DNA from: JANYCO01 sp035535995
GTDB taxonomy: Bacteria > Bacteroidota > Bacteroidia > Cytophagales > Cytophagaceae
Reading direction: 5' to 3'
Assembly (NCBI GenBank): GCA_035535995.1
Contig: DATLOZ010000019.1
Span: 62,001 to 126,000 of the forward strand
DNA length: 64,000 nt
Part shown: positions 54,072 through 62,765 of the stretch, piece after piece
How positions within the stretch are numbered: the first letter of the stretch is position 1
Layout of the letters: each line of letters opens with the position of its first letter
Program-made: the position numbers and the translations under genes
Notes under the pieces: model-generated
What the model saw: the letters and a program-made list of their open reading frames with translations, nothing else
Database searches by the model: none
What the model was told of the DNA's origin: nothing

Positions 54072-54449
54072 TTATTGCCAGGATACGTCCTGGTACATTA
54101 ATTTTTTGAGTTTTTCTTTTTGCTCATTGGTGAGCGATTGGTAATAAGTATTAGGATCTATTTGGCGCAGCGTGTTGAGGTTATAGCGCACCGTGCTGAT
54201 ATTGTTTTCGATATTGGAGATCGACTGTTTGGAAAGAGCGATGCTTGAATCCACTTTGCTCAGTTGCGATTTCAGGTTCGCGTCGATCTGGTCTACCGAG
54301 CTTTTGACATGATTAAGCTGAATGCGCAGCGAGTCATTTTGCGAACGGAGCGATTCCACGCTCATGTCTTTTTTGGAAAACAAGGTATAGGCATTTACCC
54401 CGAGCACGGCTATGAGGAGGCCGAGTATCCAATAGTTTAATTTTTGCAT
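54072..54449 (-). CDS. Membrane-anchored coiled-coil protein
   Basis: 125 residues. One N-terminal membrane helix (YWILGLLIAVLGVNAYTLF), then a long coiled coil with regular heptads (SLRSQNDSLRIQLNHVKSSV), and a short basic end. Unknown family; with the next gene it may form a periplasmic scaffold. Confidence 0.7.
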   Translation of the reverse strand: MQKLNYWILGLLIAVLGVNAYTLFSKKDMSVESLRSQNDSLRIQLNHVKSSVDQIDANLKSQLSKVDSSIALSKQSISNIENNISTVRYNLNTLRQIDPNTYYQSLTNEQKEKLKKLMYQDVSWQ

Positions 54450-54623
54450 GATAAAATAATAAGGTTTAGAAAGTTGTCGCCAGTCTGGAAAAGGTCATTT
54501 CGAGACTGTTAAAATAATTGAAAAGGTAAACATTTATTTGGAATTGGCACAAGGTCAAGTAAAAAATATATGTAAGGCCTTTGATCCCGCAATCATTGCT
54601 AGACGCAGGATTGAGTAATTAAA

Positions 54624-54668
54624 AATCTTTTGCTGGCACAAGTCACAAACTTGTGCCAGCAAAAGATT
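54624..54668. repeat. 20-bp perfect hairpin with TTTTGCTGGCACAAG word
   Basis: 54624-54643 pairs perfectly with 54649-54668 around a 5-nt loop. The word TTTTGCTGGC also builds the hairpin at 13064-13093. It begins 9 bp before the end of the DUF4239 gene, so it may end that transcript; no T-run follows on that strand. Confidence 0.8.
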
Positions 54669-54676
54669 CGAATATA

Positions 54677-55429
54677 TTAATTCAATTCCCCTGGTAGCTC
54701 CAGCACCTTCAAATAATCTTCTGAAGAAACTTTCATATCTCCTTTATATGGATTAGACAAACAAAAAGTAAGATATAGAACAATCGACATAGCAAAGGTG
54801 ACGGTTGAAGTCATGACGATCTTCCATGCAAGATTCTGGAAATTCATCAGGAAAGACATGAGGATACAGAGTACAAATCCTCCGAGCAACATCATCCACA
54901 ATAAATTTGGAACGTGCGATTCACTGTGGCTCTGGCGCTCATGTCTGAGCACCTTCAATTCATCCAGGCTGTCGTCAATTCCTTTCAGTACTTCATCATC
55001 ATTTCCACCTTGCGGTGTGAGTGTATGCTTCAGATTCATCAGTGCCTGAAATTTTCCCTGTGTGATCTTCACGATATGATTTTCATCCATATGGTCCCAC
55101 TCGTCTTTAATGACAGAGTTCGTATAGAGAAGAACATTTTCCTGCACTTGTTTTTTGTTGACAGGGGAAAGCTCCTGCGCATCTTCATAGATATAAGCAA
55201 GCTTGTGTGCCTCATTTTCTACAGCATGCATCGCATTGTCATAATCTTCCCAGGCCGCTACTACAACGAAGGCCAGGATCAGTGTGAACAAGACACCCAC
55301 AAAGTTGAAATAAATACCCACTACTTCGTCGGAGATCTTTATGTGAAGCCGGGTGAAGAATTTATCAAAAAGAACAAGGAGCAAGCTTACAAAGAGTACG
55401 CTTCCAATAGAAAACAGTAAGGTGTTCAT
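54677..55429 (-). CDS. DUF4239 membrane protein (bestrophin-like)
   Basis: 250 residues. Four membrane helices, two at each end (NTLLFSIGSVLFVSLLLVLF, FVGVLFTLILAFVVVAAW; LLWMMLLGGFVLCILMSFL and the last), and a helical middle of ~120 residues with EDYDNAMHAVENEAHKLAYI. This is the DUF4239 layout, distantly like bestrophins. Function unknown. Divergent from the 55571 gene. Confidence 0.85.
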   Translation of the reverse strand: MNTLLFSIGSVLFVSLLLVLFDKFFTRLHIKISDEVVGIYFNFVGVLFTLILAFVVVAAWEDYDNAMHAVENEAHKLAYIYEDAQELSPVNKKQVQENVLLYTNSVIKDEWDHMDENHIVKITQGKFQALMNLKHTLTPQGGNDDEVLKGIDDSLDELKVLRHERQSHSESHVPNLLWMMLLGGFVLCILMSFLMNFQNLAWKIVMTSTVTFAMSIVLYLTFCLSNPYKGDMKVSSEDYLKVLELPGELN

Positions 55430-55570
55430 AGTATTTTTTAGGGTTTAAGAAAATAAGATAATAAATTACCGGGAAGCATACAACAGAGAAATCAGTGTAA
55501 TTAGAGTTGGCATTGTCTTTGTATTTACTTATTTACTACAATCTCATTCATCTAAAAAATAACATTTGCT

Positions 55571-55963
55571 ATGGATTTTGAAAAATTTATTCACAGGTAC
55601 CGCGAAAACAAAAGGCTTATAGAGTTTACCACAGGCTATGCTACATTCCTGATCATCCTTGGAGCGTACGTAATGGTGTTTGCAATAACAGCCCAAGCAC
55701 AGCAGGCTCAAGTTTTAGGAGCTATTGCAAAAGTATATGCCATTGTCGGTACGGTGTTCCTGGGCCTGTTTGCTGTTATTGCCGGTCTGCAGACAGCGCA
55801 GGAGTTTGTATTATCAAAATTAGTCAACGAACCGTTGAAGCGGATTTTCAAAAAGTTTTTCCGGTCGGAAAAACAACATCCTGTCTACGTATACGCCTTA
55901 TCGGTAGTAGTAACCAGTGCATTTGTACTAATGCTTTTCACAACGTACTATTATTCGAAATAA
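55571..55963 (+). CDS. Small membrane protein of unknown function
   Basis: 130 residues with three membrane helices (GYATFLIILGAYVMVFAITA, AIVGTVFLGLFAVIAGL, YALSVVVTSAFVLMLFTTYY) and an amphipathic basic N-terminus (FIHRYRENKRLIEF). A TTTG-type -7-like sequence GTCTTTGTA lies 50 bp upstream. No family recognised. Confidence 0.7.
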   Translation: MDFEKFIHRYRENKRLIEFTTGYATFLIILGAYVMVFAITAQAQQAQVLGAIAKVYAIVGTVFLGLFAVIAGLQTAQEFVLSKLVNEPLKRIFKKFFRSEKQHPVYVYALSVVVTSAFVLMLFTTYYYSK

Positions 55964-56039
55964 AAAATATAGATTCGGTTTTATATCTTCTTTACTGTAA
56001 TACATAGTTTAGAAATCACATTTTTTATTTAAAAAAAAT

Positions 56040-56070
56040 AAGCAGCCGCTCAGAAATTGAACGACTGCTT
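56040..56070 (-). terminator. Terminator of the tail-fibre-like gene
   Basis: Read on the minus strand: AAGCAGTCGTTCA, 5-nt loop, TGAGCGGCTGCTT, then ATTTTTTTT. The two C/A mismatches on the plus strand become G-U pairs on the minus strand, so it works only for the minus-strand gene. Confidence 0.85.
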
Positions 56071-56098
56071 TTATATAACCCAAAAACCAAAATTTAAA

Positions 56099-57823
56099 TT
56101 ATGCGAGAAATCCCATGTTTTGTAATTTACTTTCCAACTCATGAATCCTGGTTTGTAAATTAGCGATCACCGCCAATACCGAATTGCCTTCGTCTTGTGT
56201 GGCAAACCCGTAGCCTCCGGAATTGGTAAGATTTTGAATTGTATAGTCGGCAGTACCCGGTACTGTATAGGTGATCGTAGAAAGTTGTGAGGTAAGTGCG
56301 GATTCTTTATAGAAACGCATGGTATCCCCAGCTTCGTTTAGTACACAAAGGTGTGAGCCGATGCCTCCATCTTCGCAATATAAAATACTTCCTCCTGAAG
56401 GATTCGAAGTAGGTGTATGAATAGCATTTTGAATAGAAAAGACACGTTCACCTCCTCCAAATGTAGGAGGACCAAGAGCAATGCTAGTACCTGGTCCTTG
56501 AGAAAAACCAATGTCTCCGGTTTCTGAGTAAAGACCAAAAGATCTCAACGTTGATCTCACATTCAACCAAGCGACGCCAGGAGTGATGAAGCCTAGATTT
56601 ACAGCATTGTCAGCATTGGAATAGCTGATTCCTAATCCCGGTCCATTTCCTGAATTACCATATGAAATGGCCAAATGGCGATTGTCCCATCCACTGATAT
56701 AATTATAATTAGTATCATCGTCGGACAATGAAAATTGGTATCTTCCATGTGGTACACATCCATGGCCTATTTTTTTTCCACTGGTTATACAAAGTATTGT
56801 ATTTTCATCACTATCATTTATAATAAGAGGCATTGTACCATCATCATTTCCGGGAGCAGTAATACCTATGAGTGTATTTGAATAGGCTGCGCCTCTTCCA
56901 AAAAACCACTGTTTATTATTATCATATCCTCCAATGACGCTCCCATTCTGAATAAAATGCATACCATAGTTATCATTAGTACCTATATTGGTCGTGCCTC
57001 CGGTAGTATTTCCATTGACAGACCAGAATTGACTAAAATCACTTGTAAGTGCTAATGTACCGGAAGCGTCTGGAAATTGAAATGTCCTATTGTCGCCAAG
57101 TGAGGTTGTTTTTAAATAAGCAGAATAAGCATCGGTTTTGATACCAAAACCATTTGCATTCAAGCTTACTTCCTGTACGGCGAGACTTATATAGGTAATG
57201 AAATTTATTTCCGTTGGAGCTAAATTAATAGCTGTACTATCTCCTGCACCGCTCCATACCTGCAGTTTGATATTGCCACTGCTGGGAATACCTATTTTTG
57301 CCTGGTTTGAGGAGGATGAGTCGTAGGATTGCAAATAAGCACCGTCAGTATCTGTAGTAATAGAAAGATAATTCGTATATGTTCCATTAGTAGAACCGAC
57401 GGAAAATCCATGAGTACTATTCAGATTGTTAATAGCAAGTGTTTTTTGATTGCCCTCAATTGTGGTGTCTTCGGTTAAAGTACCTCCTAATTTAAACACA
57501 TCGCTCGACAAGCTCAATCCATTGGAAGCCGTATAAGTGGCGCCTGTACTAGCAGCTAGTTGTTTTACAAGACTATAATCGGAAACAAGTGCGCCATTTT
57601 TTTTGATCCATCGGCCAGTACCAGTAGTAGGCGCTACAATATTGGGAAGAGATTCTGCTGCTGAAGAAGAAGGTTCGAGATAATATTCCCCTGTATCAAC
57701 ATCTTCTACGTAAACCCAGATATGTGCAGGAAGATCAGTAGTATCAAGCGCTTTGAGTGAGGTGATATCTGCAAATATTCCTGCTACGTAAATACTTTTG
57801 TTATGGGTGAGTTGTTCTGCCAT
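56099..57823 (-). CDS. Phage tail fibre-like/adhesin protein
   Basis: 574 residues without a signal peptide. N-terminal part KSIYVAGIFADITSLKALD and GTGRWIKKNGAL resembles phage fibre heads. The middle has beta-helix-like repeats with many Gly, Asn, Ser and Thr, and NRTFQFPDASGTLALTSD, a phrase common in phage fibre proteins. The last 25 residues (LQTRIHELESKLQNMGFLA) form a trimerising coiled coil as in Bacteroidota phage and prophage fibres. No intramolecular chaperone domain. An orphan: no other structural phage genes are nearby. Confidence 0.75.
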   Translation of the reverse strand: MAEQLTHNKSIYVAGIFADITSLKALDTTDLPAHIWVYVEDVDTGEYYLEPSSSAAESLPNIVAPTTGTGRWIKKNGALVSDYSLVKQLAASTGATYTASNGLSLSSDVFKLGGTLTEDTTIEGNQKTLAINNLNSTHGFSVGSTNGTYTNYLSITTDTDGAYLQSYDSSSSNQAKIGIPSSGNIKLQVWSGAGDSTAINLAPTEINFITYISLAVQEVSLNANGFGIKTDAYSAYLKTTSLGDNRTFQFPDASGTLALTSDFSQFWSVNGNTTGGTTNIGTNDNYGMHFIQNGSVIGGYDNNKQWFFGRGAAYSNTLIGITAPGNDDGTMPLIINDSDENTILCITSGKKIGHGCVPHGRYQFSLSDDDTNYNYISGWDNRHLAISYGNSGNGPGLGISYSNADNAVNLGFITPGVAWLNVRSTLRSFGLYSETGDIGFSQGPGTSIALGPPTFGGGERVFSIQNAIHTPTSNPSGGSILYCEDGGIGSHLCVLNEAGDTMRFYKESALTSQLSTITYTVPGTADYTIQNLTNSGGYGFATQDEGNSVLAVIANLQTRIHELESKLQNMGFLA

Positions 57824-57841
57824 AGTCTATTGTTATTTATT

Positions 57842-58279
57842 TTACGCTTCAAATAAAAGTTCTATGATCTCCTGGTAATTAAACTCACTCACGATATCTT
57901 CTACCTTCGTCCGTTCAATACTCAGGGGCTCGATCTCAATATTATTTTTTTCCATCGCTACCTCGGTAAATTTTTTAATGAATTGCTGATACTGCGGAGT
58001 ATTGGATTCCAGCGTTTCTGCATTGCCTTTGCATTCGTTTACTAAGTCTACTCTCATCTTTTCGATCAGCGTAAGCTCTTCCTGTATTTTGCGGATGATC
58101 TTATTTAGTTTCAGTTTCCCTCCCTGTGTGATCTCTTCATTAAGGAGACCTTTAAGCTTATTGTCTTTGGAAAGTAATTTTTCATTACTAAGCGCATTGA
58201 TGCCTGTAAGTCCAGTCAAAAGATTTTGCATTTCAAAATAATTTAGGCTGATGAACTTGGTTGCTTGAGTGGTTATCAT
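57842..58279 (-). CDS. Soluble helical protein, phage-like partner of the fibre gene
   Basis: 145 residues, mostly helical, acidic (KTKSI is absent; it begins MITTQATKFISLNYFEMQNL and ends IIELLFEA). The middle (LKLNKIIRKIQEELTLIEKM) looks like coiled coil. Eighteen bases separate it from the fibre gene, so they are co-transcribed. No recognised family; such small helical proteins precede fibre genes in some Bacteroidota phages. Confidence 0.7.
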   Translation of the reverse strand: MITTQATKFISLNYFEMQNLLTGLTGINALSNEKLLSKDNKLKGLLNEEITQGGKLKLNKIIRKIQEELTLIEKMRVDLVNECKGNAETLESNTPQYQQFIKKFTEVAMEKNNIEIEPLSIERTKVEDIVSEFNYQEIIELLFEA

Positions 58280-58462
58280 AGTATTGATGCGTATGAGTTA
58301 AAGCTTCTCCGTTTGGTATGTAACTATAATTGTTTTCTTAAATGGATATAACAATTATAATTGTTTGTTTGTGGTTAATTGGTGTATTTTTTTTTATAAA
58401 TATTTTATTAACAATTATTTATATTAAAAGTTAAATTGTTTCCATATTGCCAGGAATGGTTA

Positions 58463-58627
58463 CTAGGAAAATCGTTTTTTATACTTCATTCTCTGATCAA
58501 AATATTCCTTTAAAATTTCCCGGACGATATAAGCTTCTTTTTCTTCTCTGTCCTGACATACTTCTTTCAACATCTTTTTGTATTTCTCGCTGAGGTATGT
58601 GACTACACGTTTATCAAAATGGTTCAT
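58463..58627 (-). CDS. Small ribbon-helix-helix-like protein
   Basis: 54 residues from the ATG at 58627; an upstream frame to 58696 adds a hydrophobic stretch that does not fit. RVVTYLSEKYKKMLKEVCQD and EEKEAYIVREILKEYFDQ match the beta-strand, helix A, helix B order of a ribbon-helix-helix DNA-binding domain, followed by basic residues. Could repress the neighbouring fibre operon or be half of a toxin-antitoxin pair; no toxin gene is adjacent. Confidence 0.5.
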   Translation of the reverse strand: MNHFDKRVVTYLSEKYKKMLKEVCQDREEKEAYIVREILKEYFDQRMKYKKRFS

Positions 58628-58696
58628 GTTAAAAAAGATTAAACAGTTATACAATGGTTCATAAATAAATAGTACTGCGGTTAGTATATATGGCAC

Positions 58697-59250
58697 TTTT
58701 CAATATATAGACAAAATAAAATGTCTCTGTGAAATTTGAAATTCGCTTTATTTAATAAAGAATTTCTTCTTTGAAGAAAGAAGTTTGATCTGATTGATAT
58801 TCTATCGTTGTATACGATATTTTTTTTCGAGAAAGGATATTAGCTTTGCTTTTTCATACTAAAATTGAACTGTTTTTAATAATTAGATCGTATGTAAGAG
58901 TGTTAGTTTGATATTATATAAAGATTATTAATTATTATCTTAAAAACAAGTTTTGTTGTATTAAATTGTATCATATAATTCTCCTGTAAAGTTGATTTTT
59001 TTTGAATAATAATCCATAAAATTATTTTAAAATGTTTATATTTAGTTGATTATAAAATATTTATTTTAAATTTTATTCAGTTTGTAATTATATGCAATGA
59101 TTTAAATGTAATTAAACTTGTGTGGTAGGCCGGACATTTTTTCATGGATAATTTGTAAGAATAGGCAATAGCTTAGTAGACAAAATATTTGAAATCACCT
59201 AAACATATAATGTAGGAAAAACAGTAATGAAAAAAATAGTATAATAAAAA
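58697..59250. other. Very AT-rich gene-free region
   Basis: About 550 bp of highly AT-rich DNA without a credible reading frame, joined to another AT-rich stretch at 58297-58462. No clear direct or inverted repeats of the families seen elsewhere. It marks the edge of the fibre locus and suggests acquired DNA. Confidence 0.6.
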
Positions 59251-59985
59251 CTAAAATACCAACTTGCTTCCGCTCCGCACTAGAATCTCGGATCCTTCGG
59301 CCATTAGTATAGACAGCGGTCTGCTTTGCAATACAGAAGCAAAAGGTTCTCCATACAATTCTTTAAAGCGCATATGAATGTTGAAATCCAGCACAGGATA
59401 TACTTTCCAGGAAGGATGTTCTACTTCATATTCCATTGTTATATGTTCTGAATATTTGTTGTATCCCCAATAATGTTCGGTGATGAAATCTTCTACAAGT
59501 CCCGAATGAAAAGAAATAGGCGTGTCCTTGGCTTTTACGGTAAATTTGTTCCAGAAATTTTTGTACTGAAAATAATATCCTACATTCAAATTTCCTTCGG
59601 AGTAAATAATCTCATTTTTCATAGGCATGCTCACATAAGGTTCATGATATACCCAGTTCGCAATCGAAGCAATAGCGGGCTTCGGCACGATCTCTTTGAT
59701 GAATACTACTCCTCGTCTCCATCCATCGGGCATTTTTCTTTTTACATAAAAACGCAAATTAAATTCTTCAAAATTTTGGTGAAAAGGTATTCGGATACCA
59801 AGTAGTTTTGTATTTAAAAACATAAACCCTACAAGGCTTACATAACAAACGTCTTCAAAGAAATCAAGTTCAGTTCCCTTCGGTACAAAAGGCATAAGAA
59901 TTTCCGGGTCGATCGGATAATTGGCGATTATTAGCTTGCGCCATTCGGCGGTAAGGAATTTTCCTTTTTGTGTAACGGTATTCAT
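59251..59985 (-). CDS. DUF2071 (YqjF-like) protein
   Basis: 244 residues. LTAEWRKLIIANYPIDPEIL and FVPKGTELDFFEDVCYVSLVGFMF near the start, then FEEFNLRFYVKR and RGVVFIKEIVPKPAIASIANW are the DUF2071/YqjF pattern. Fold related to acetoacetate decarboxylase-like proteins; function unknown. Sits below the terminator of the PAS-LuxR gene. Confidence 0.9.
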   Translation of the reverse strand: MNTVTQKGKFLTAEWRKLIIANYPIDPEILMPFVPKGTELDFFEDVCYVSLVGFMFLNTKLLGIRIPFHQNFEEFNLRFYVKRKMPDGWRRGVVFIKEIVPKPAIASIANWVYHEPYVSMPMKNEIIYSEGNLNVGYYFQYKNFWNKFTVKAKDTPISFHSGLVEDFITEHYWGYNKYSEHITMEYEVEHPSWKVYPVLDFNIHMRFKELYGEPFASVLQSRPLSILMAEGSEILVRSGSKLVF

Positions 59986-60051
59986 TCACTGAAAATATGT
60001 TATTCACTTCACAAACGTATTAGGTTTCCAGAGATATTTTCTCCCAAATAA

Positions 60052-60083
60052 AAAAACTCTGGCGAGTTAGCGCCAGAGTTTTT
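60052..60083. terminator. Bidirectional terminator
   Basis: AAAAACTCTGGCG (60052-60064), 6-nt loop, CGCCAGAGTTTTT (60071-60083). It ends the PAS-LuxR transcript before the DUF2071 gene. Confidence 0.88.
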
Positions 60084-60115
60084 CAAAAGTTATTGCGAAA
60101 ACTAAACTTTAAAAA

Positions 60116-60895
60116 TTAAAGTCCAAGTTTGTTAATGAGCGTAAGCAATTCCGTTACCTTGTTGGTATTGGTTTTCTTCAAAATATTTCTGCGATGGTTG
60201 CGCACAGTGTGTTGACTCAGGCACAAATGATCGGCCATTTCCTTGCTGTCCATACCTCGTTTCAGTAACTGGATAATTTCCAATTCTCTTTCCGTTAGGT
60301 TGAGCTCTGCGTCTGCTTCCGGGCTGTATTCTTCCTGAAGTACGGTTTCATAATCAAGGTCGCTGATAGATTTAGAAATATTCAGGATGATGTTATCCGA
60401 ATGCAAAATATGATTTACAGGAGTGATCAATCCAAAATCCAGCAGGATCTTTCCTTTTTTGTTGAAAGAAAGAATCTTAGATACGATCGACATGCTGATG
60501 TAGTTGCCGTCTTTTTTGCGGACACGAAAGTTGTAGCTGAATTTATAATTCTGATTTCCTTCTTCATCCTTTTCATCGTAGATGGAAGCGAGGAAATTAG
60601 TGATCCTGGAGAACAAAGTCTTCTCAAGAATCGGCAGGTCATCTGGGTGAACTAAGGATGCAATACTATCAAATCCATCGGCAAGCGCGATGTTGTACTC
60701 AATCCCAAGATATTGGCAAAACGAAGGACTGATGTAGATATATTTATTGAAATGATAATCGTGCATGTAAATGAATGTATTCCACATACTACACACACGT
60801 TCAAAATCTTCATAACCTTTTACAAGGTCCTGTAAACCATCGGAACTTTCCTTTGATCTATTTGATTGCCACAATTTTACTAAAGTGTCGACCAT
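60116..60895 (-). CDS. PAS-domain LuxR-type transcriptional regulator
   Basis: 259 residues from the ATG at 60895; a TTG at 60907 would add four residues. Residues ~35-170 form a PAS fold (FIYMHDYHFNKYIYISPSFCQYLG, NFRVRKKDGNYISM). A linker leads to a C-terminal LuxR HTH (LTERELEIIQLLKRGMDSKE, ADHLCLSQHTVRNHRRNILKK). A ligand or redox cofactor may bind the PAS domain. A perfect palindrome 73 bp upstream of its start could be its operator. Confidence 0.9.
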   Translation of the reverse strand: MVDTLVKLWQSNRSKESSDGLQDLVKGYEDFERVCSMWNTFIYMHDYHFNKYIYISPSFCQYLGIEYNIALADGFDSIASLVHPDDLPILEKTLFSRITNFLASIYDEKDEEGNQNYKFSYNFRVRKKDGNYISMSIVSKILSFNKKGKILLDFGLITPVNHILHSDNIILNISKSISDLDYETVLQEEYSPEADAELNLTERELEIIQLLKRGMDSKEMADHLCLSQHTVRNHRRNILKKTNTNKVTELLTLINKLGL

Positions 60896-60967
60896 ATTGA
60901 TACGCAATGAGGGTTACTCAAGTAGTTTATACTATCACTTTACGTAAATATACTAAAAGTGGATGAA

Positions 60968-60989
60968 AAATGACTCATTTGAGTCATTT
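60968..60989. promoter_or_regulatory. Perfect palindrome, possible LuxR operator
   Basis: AAATGACTCA-TT-TGAGTCATTT, ten-bp arms around two bases, between the regulator gene and a plus-strand -7 element. Assignment to the PAS-LuxR protein is inference from position. Confidence 0.5.
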
Positions 60990-61009
60990 ACTTGCATGAT
61001 TCTTTCCTG

Positions 61010-61217
61010 TATATTTGTCTTAATAAAATAATTAAAGAACTGAAACATTGGCGGTTAAACCTGTTTTGGGGCTTAAATTAAAAAATTTATAATATTTTTT
61101 AACATTTTTTATCTGAAGGTTAGGATTAAGGGAACTTGGTCCTGGCAGGCTTATTAAGGCTACTATGGCGGGTATTTTTTGCTATCACTGAGTCACCTCG
61201 CTATAGTAGCTTTTTTT
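61010..61217 (+). ncRNA. Candidate small RNA gene with terminator
   Basis: TATATTTG (61010-61017) fits the Bacteroidota -7 consensus; no good -33. A non-coding stretch of about 190 bp ends in GCTACTATGGCG (61159-61170) paired with CGCTATAGTAGC (61199-61210, one G-U) followed by T7. No plus-strand gene lies downstream for which this could be a leader. No known RNA family recognised. Confidence 0.35.
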
Positions 61218-61247
61218 AAATTGTTTATAGTTGGTTGGTGGTATATA

Positions 61248-61288
61248 AAAAATGCCCTTTTGAGAAAAACGTTCTCAAGGGGCATTCA
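61248..61288 (-). terminator. Terminator of cca
   Basis: Minus-strand reading: AATGCCCCTTGAGAA, short loop, then TTCTCAAAAGGGCATT and a T-run. A slightly imperfect stem about 30 bp after the cca stop. Confidence 0.75.
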
Positions 61289-61317
61289 CTTTTTTATCTA
61301 ATCCGGTGAATCAAGGC

Positions 61318-62736
61318 TCAGGCAATTGGTTCTAACCCAATCTTCTTCCCGCATTCAAGAATAAAAGCTTTTCCTTCCTCATAAGTATTGGTAATTTCTC
61401 CTTCCAGGATTGCTTCTCGAAGTGCGATTTTTAATTCTCCCACTATTTTGGAAGGGGAGAGGTTAAAGAGTTTCATTATATCTTCGCCTGTAAACACAGG
61501 TTGAAAATTTCGCAGGTTATCTTTTTCTTCTACTTGTTTTGCTTTTTCTTCTACCAGGTCAAAATTTTTCAGGAAGCGTGCTACCTTGTTATTGTCTTTA
61601 GAGGTTACATCGGCACGGCATAGTTTCATTAGGTCTTCAAAGTCTTCGCCGGCTTCGAATAGAAGTCTACGTACAGCAGAATCGGTCACCGTTTCTTTTA
61701 CCAGTGCAATTGGTCTCAGGTGCAGGCGCACAAGTTTTTCTACTTTACGCATATGTTCATTCTGCGGAAGTTTAAATCGCCGAAAGATCCCGGGCACCAT
61801 GCGTGCGCCTTTGTCTTCGTGCCCGTGGAAAGTCCAACCTACTTTTTTATTGAAACGTTTAGTGGCTGGCTTCGCAATATCGTGCAGGATAGCTGCCCAA
61901 CGTAGCCAGAGATCATCAGAATCCTTGCTCACATTGTCGAGTACTTGGAGGGTATGATAAAAATTATCTTTGTGCGATTTGTTTTCAATTGTCTCTACGC
62001 CTTGCAATGCGCAGAGCTCAGGGAAAATAAGCTGAAGCAGCCCTGAGTGAAATAATAGCTTAAACCCATAAGAAGGCTGTGCGGTAAGAATGATCTTGTT
62101 TAGTTCGGTAGTCACTCTTTCCATTGAAATAATTTCAATGCGTTCTTTATTAGTGCTGATCGCTTCAAAGGTAGAAGGTTCAATATCAAACTTCAGTTGC
62201 GCTGCAAACCTTATTGCGCGTAGGATGCGAAGAGGGTCATCTGAGAAGGTAACATTGGGATCGAGTGGCGTGCGGATGATTTTTTTCTTCAGGTCATCGA
62301 TACCGCCAAAAGGATCTACAAGATCGCCATAATTTTTTTTATTCAGGCTTATCGCCAGCGCATTGATGGTGAAGTCACGGCGGTTTTGATCGTCTTCCAA
62401 CGTGCCGTTTTCTACTACCGGGTTCCTGGATTTTCGATCGTAGGATTCTTTACGGGCGCCTACGAACTCTACTTCCCAGTTGTGGTAGCGGAGCATAGCA
62501 GTACCAAAATTTTTAAATATTGAAACATGAGTATCCGGCCCAATATTTTTCGCCACCTGCATGGCAAGTTCGATGCCGCTTCCTACGCATACTACATCGA
62601 TGTCTTTACAAGGTCTTTTTAAGATCAGATCACGCACATAGCCACCTACCAGGTAAGTTTCCAACCCAAGCTGGGCGGCGCTTTCCGTTAGGATCTCAAA
62701 AATTTTGTCCTGCTGCAGATGATCGGAAAAATTCAT
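61318..62736 (-). CDS. cca: CCA tRNA nucleotidyltransferase with HD domain
   Basis: 472 residues, class II poly(A)-polymerase family. LVGGYVRDLIL and KDIDVV carry the nucleotidyl-transfer acidic residues; RRDFTINALAISLN and DPLRILRAIRFAAQL are the neck signatures. An HD domain follows (WAAILHDIAKP, FHGHEDKGA). It adds or repairs the CCA end of tRNAs; this agrees with the tRNA-Arg here lacking an encoded CCA. The HD part may add phosphohydrolase activity. Confidence 0.95.
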   Translation of the reverse strand: MNFSDHLQQDKIFEILTESAAQLGLETYLVGGYVRDLILKRPCKDIDVVCVGSGIELAMQVAKNIGPDTHVSIFKNFGTAMLRYHNWEVEFVGARKESYDRKSRNPVVENGTLEDDQNRRDFTINALAISLNKKNYGDLVDPFGGIDDLKKKIIRTPLDPNVTFSDDPLRILRAIRFAAQLKFDIEPSTFEAISTNKERIEIISMERVTTELNKIILTAQPSYGFKLLFHSGLLQLIFPELCALQGVETIENKSHKDNFYHTLQVLDNVSKDSDDLWLRWAAILHDIAKPATKRFNKKVGWTFHGHEDKGARMVPGIFRRFKLPQNEHMRKVEKLVRLHLRPIALVKETVTDSAVRRLLFEAGEDFEDLMKLCRADVTSKDNNKVARFLKNFDLVEEKAKQVEEKDNLRNFQPVFTGEDIMKLFNLSPSKIVGELKIALREAILEGEITNTYEEGKAFILECGKKIGLEPIA

Positions 62737-62765
62737 GTTATAAAGTTTGCCTGTTTAGTATAATA

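Larger units (their letters stand above)
60896..61317. other. Gene-free regulatory region
   Basis: Holds the palindrome at 60968-60989, a TATATTTG -7 element at 61010-61017, a possible RNA gene, the terminator of the cca gene (about 61248-61288) and an AATCCGGTGAATCAAGGCTC repeat copy (61300-61320). No reading frame seen. Confidence 0.6.
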
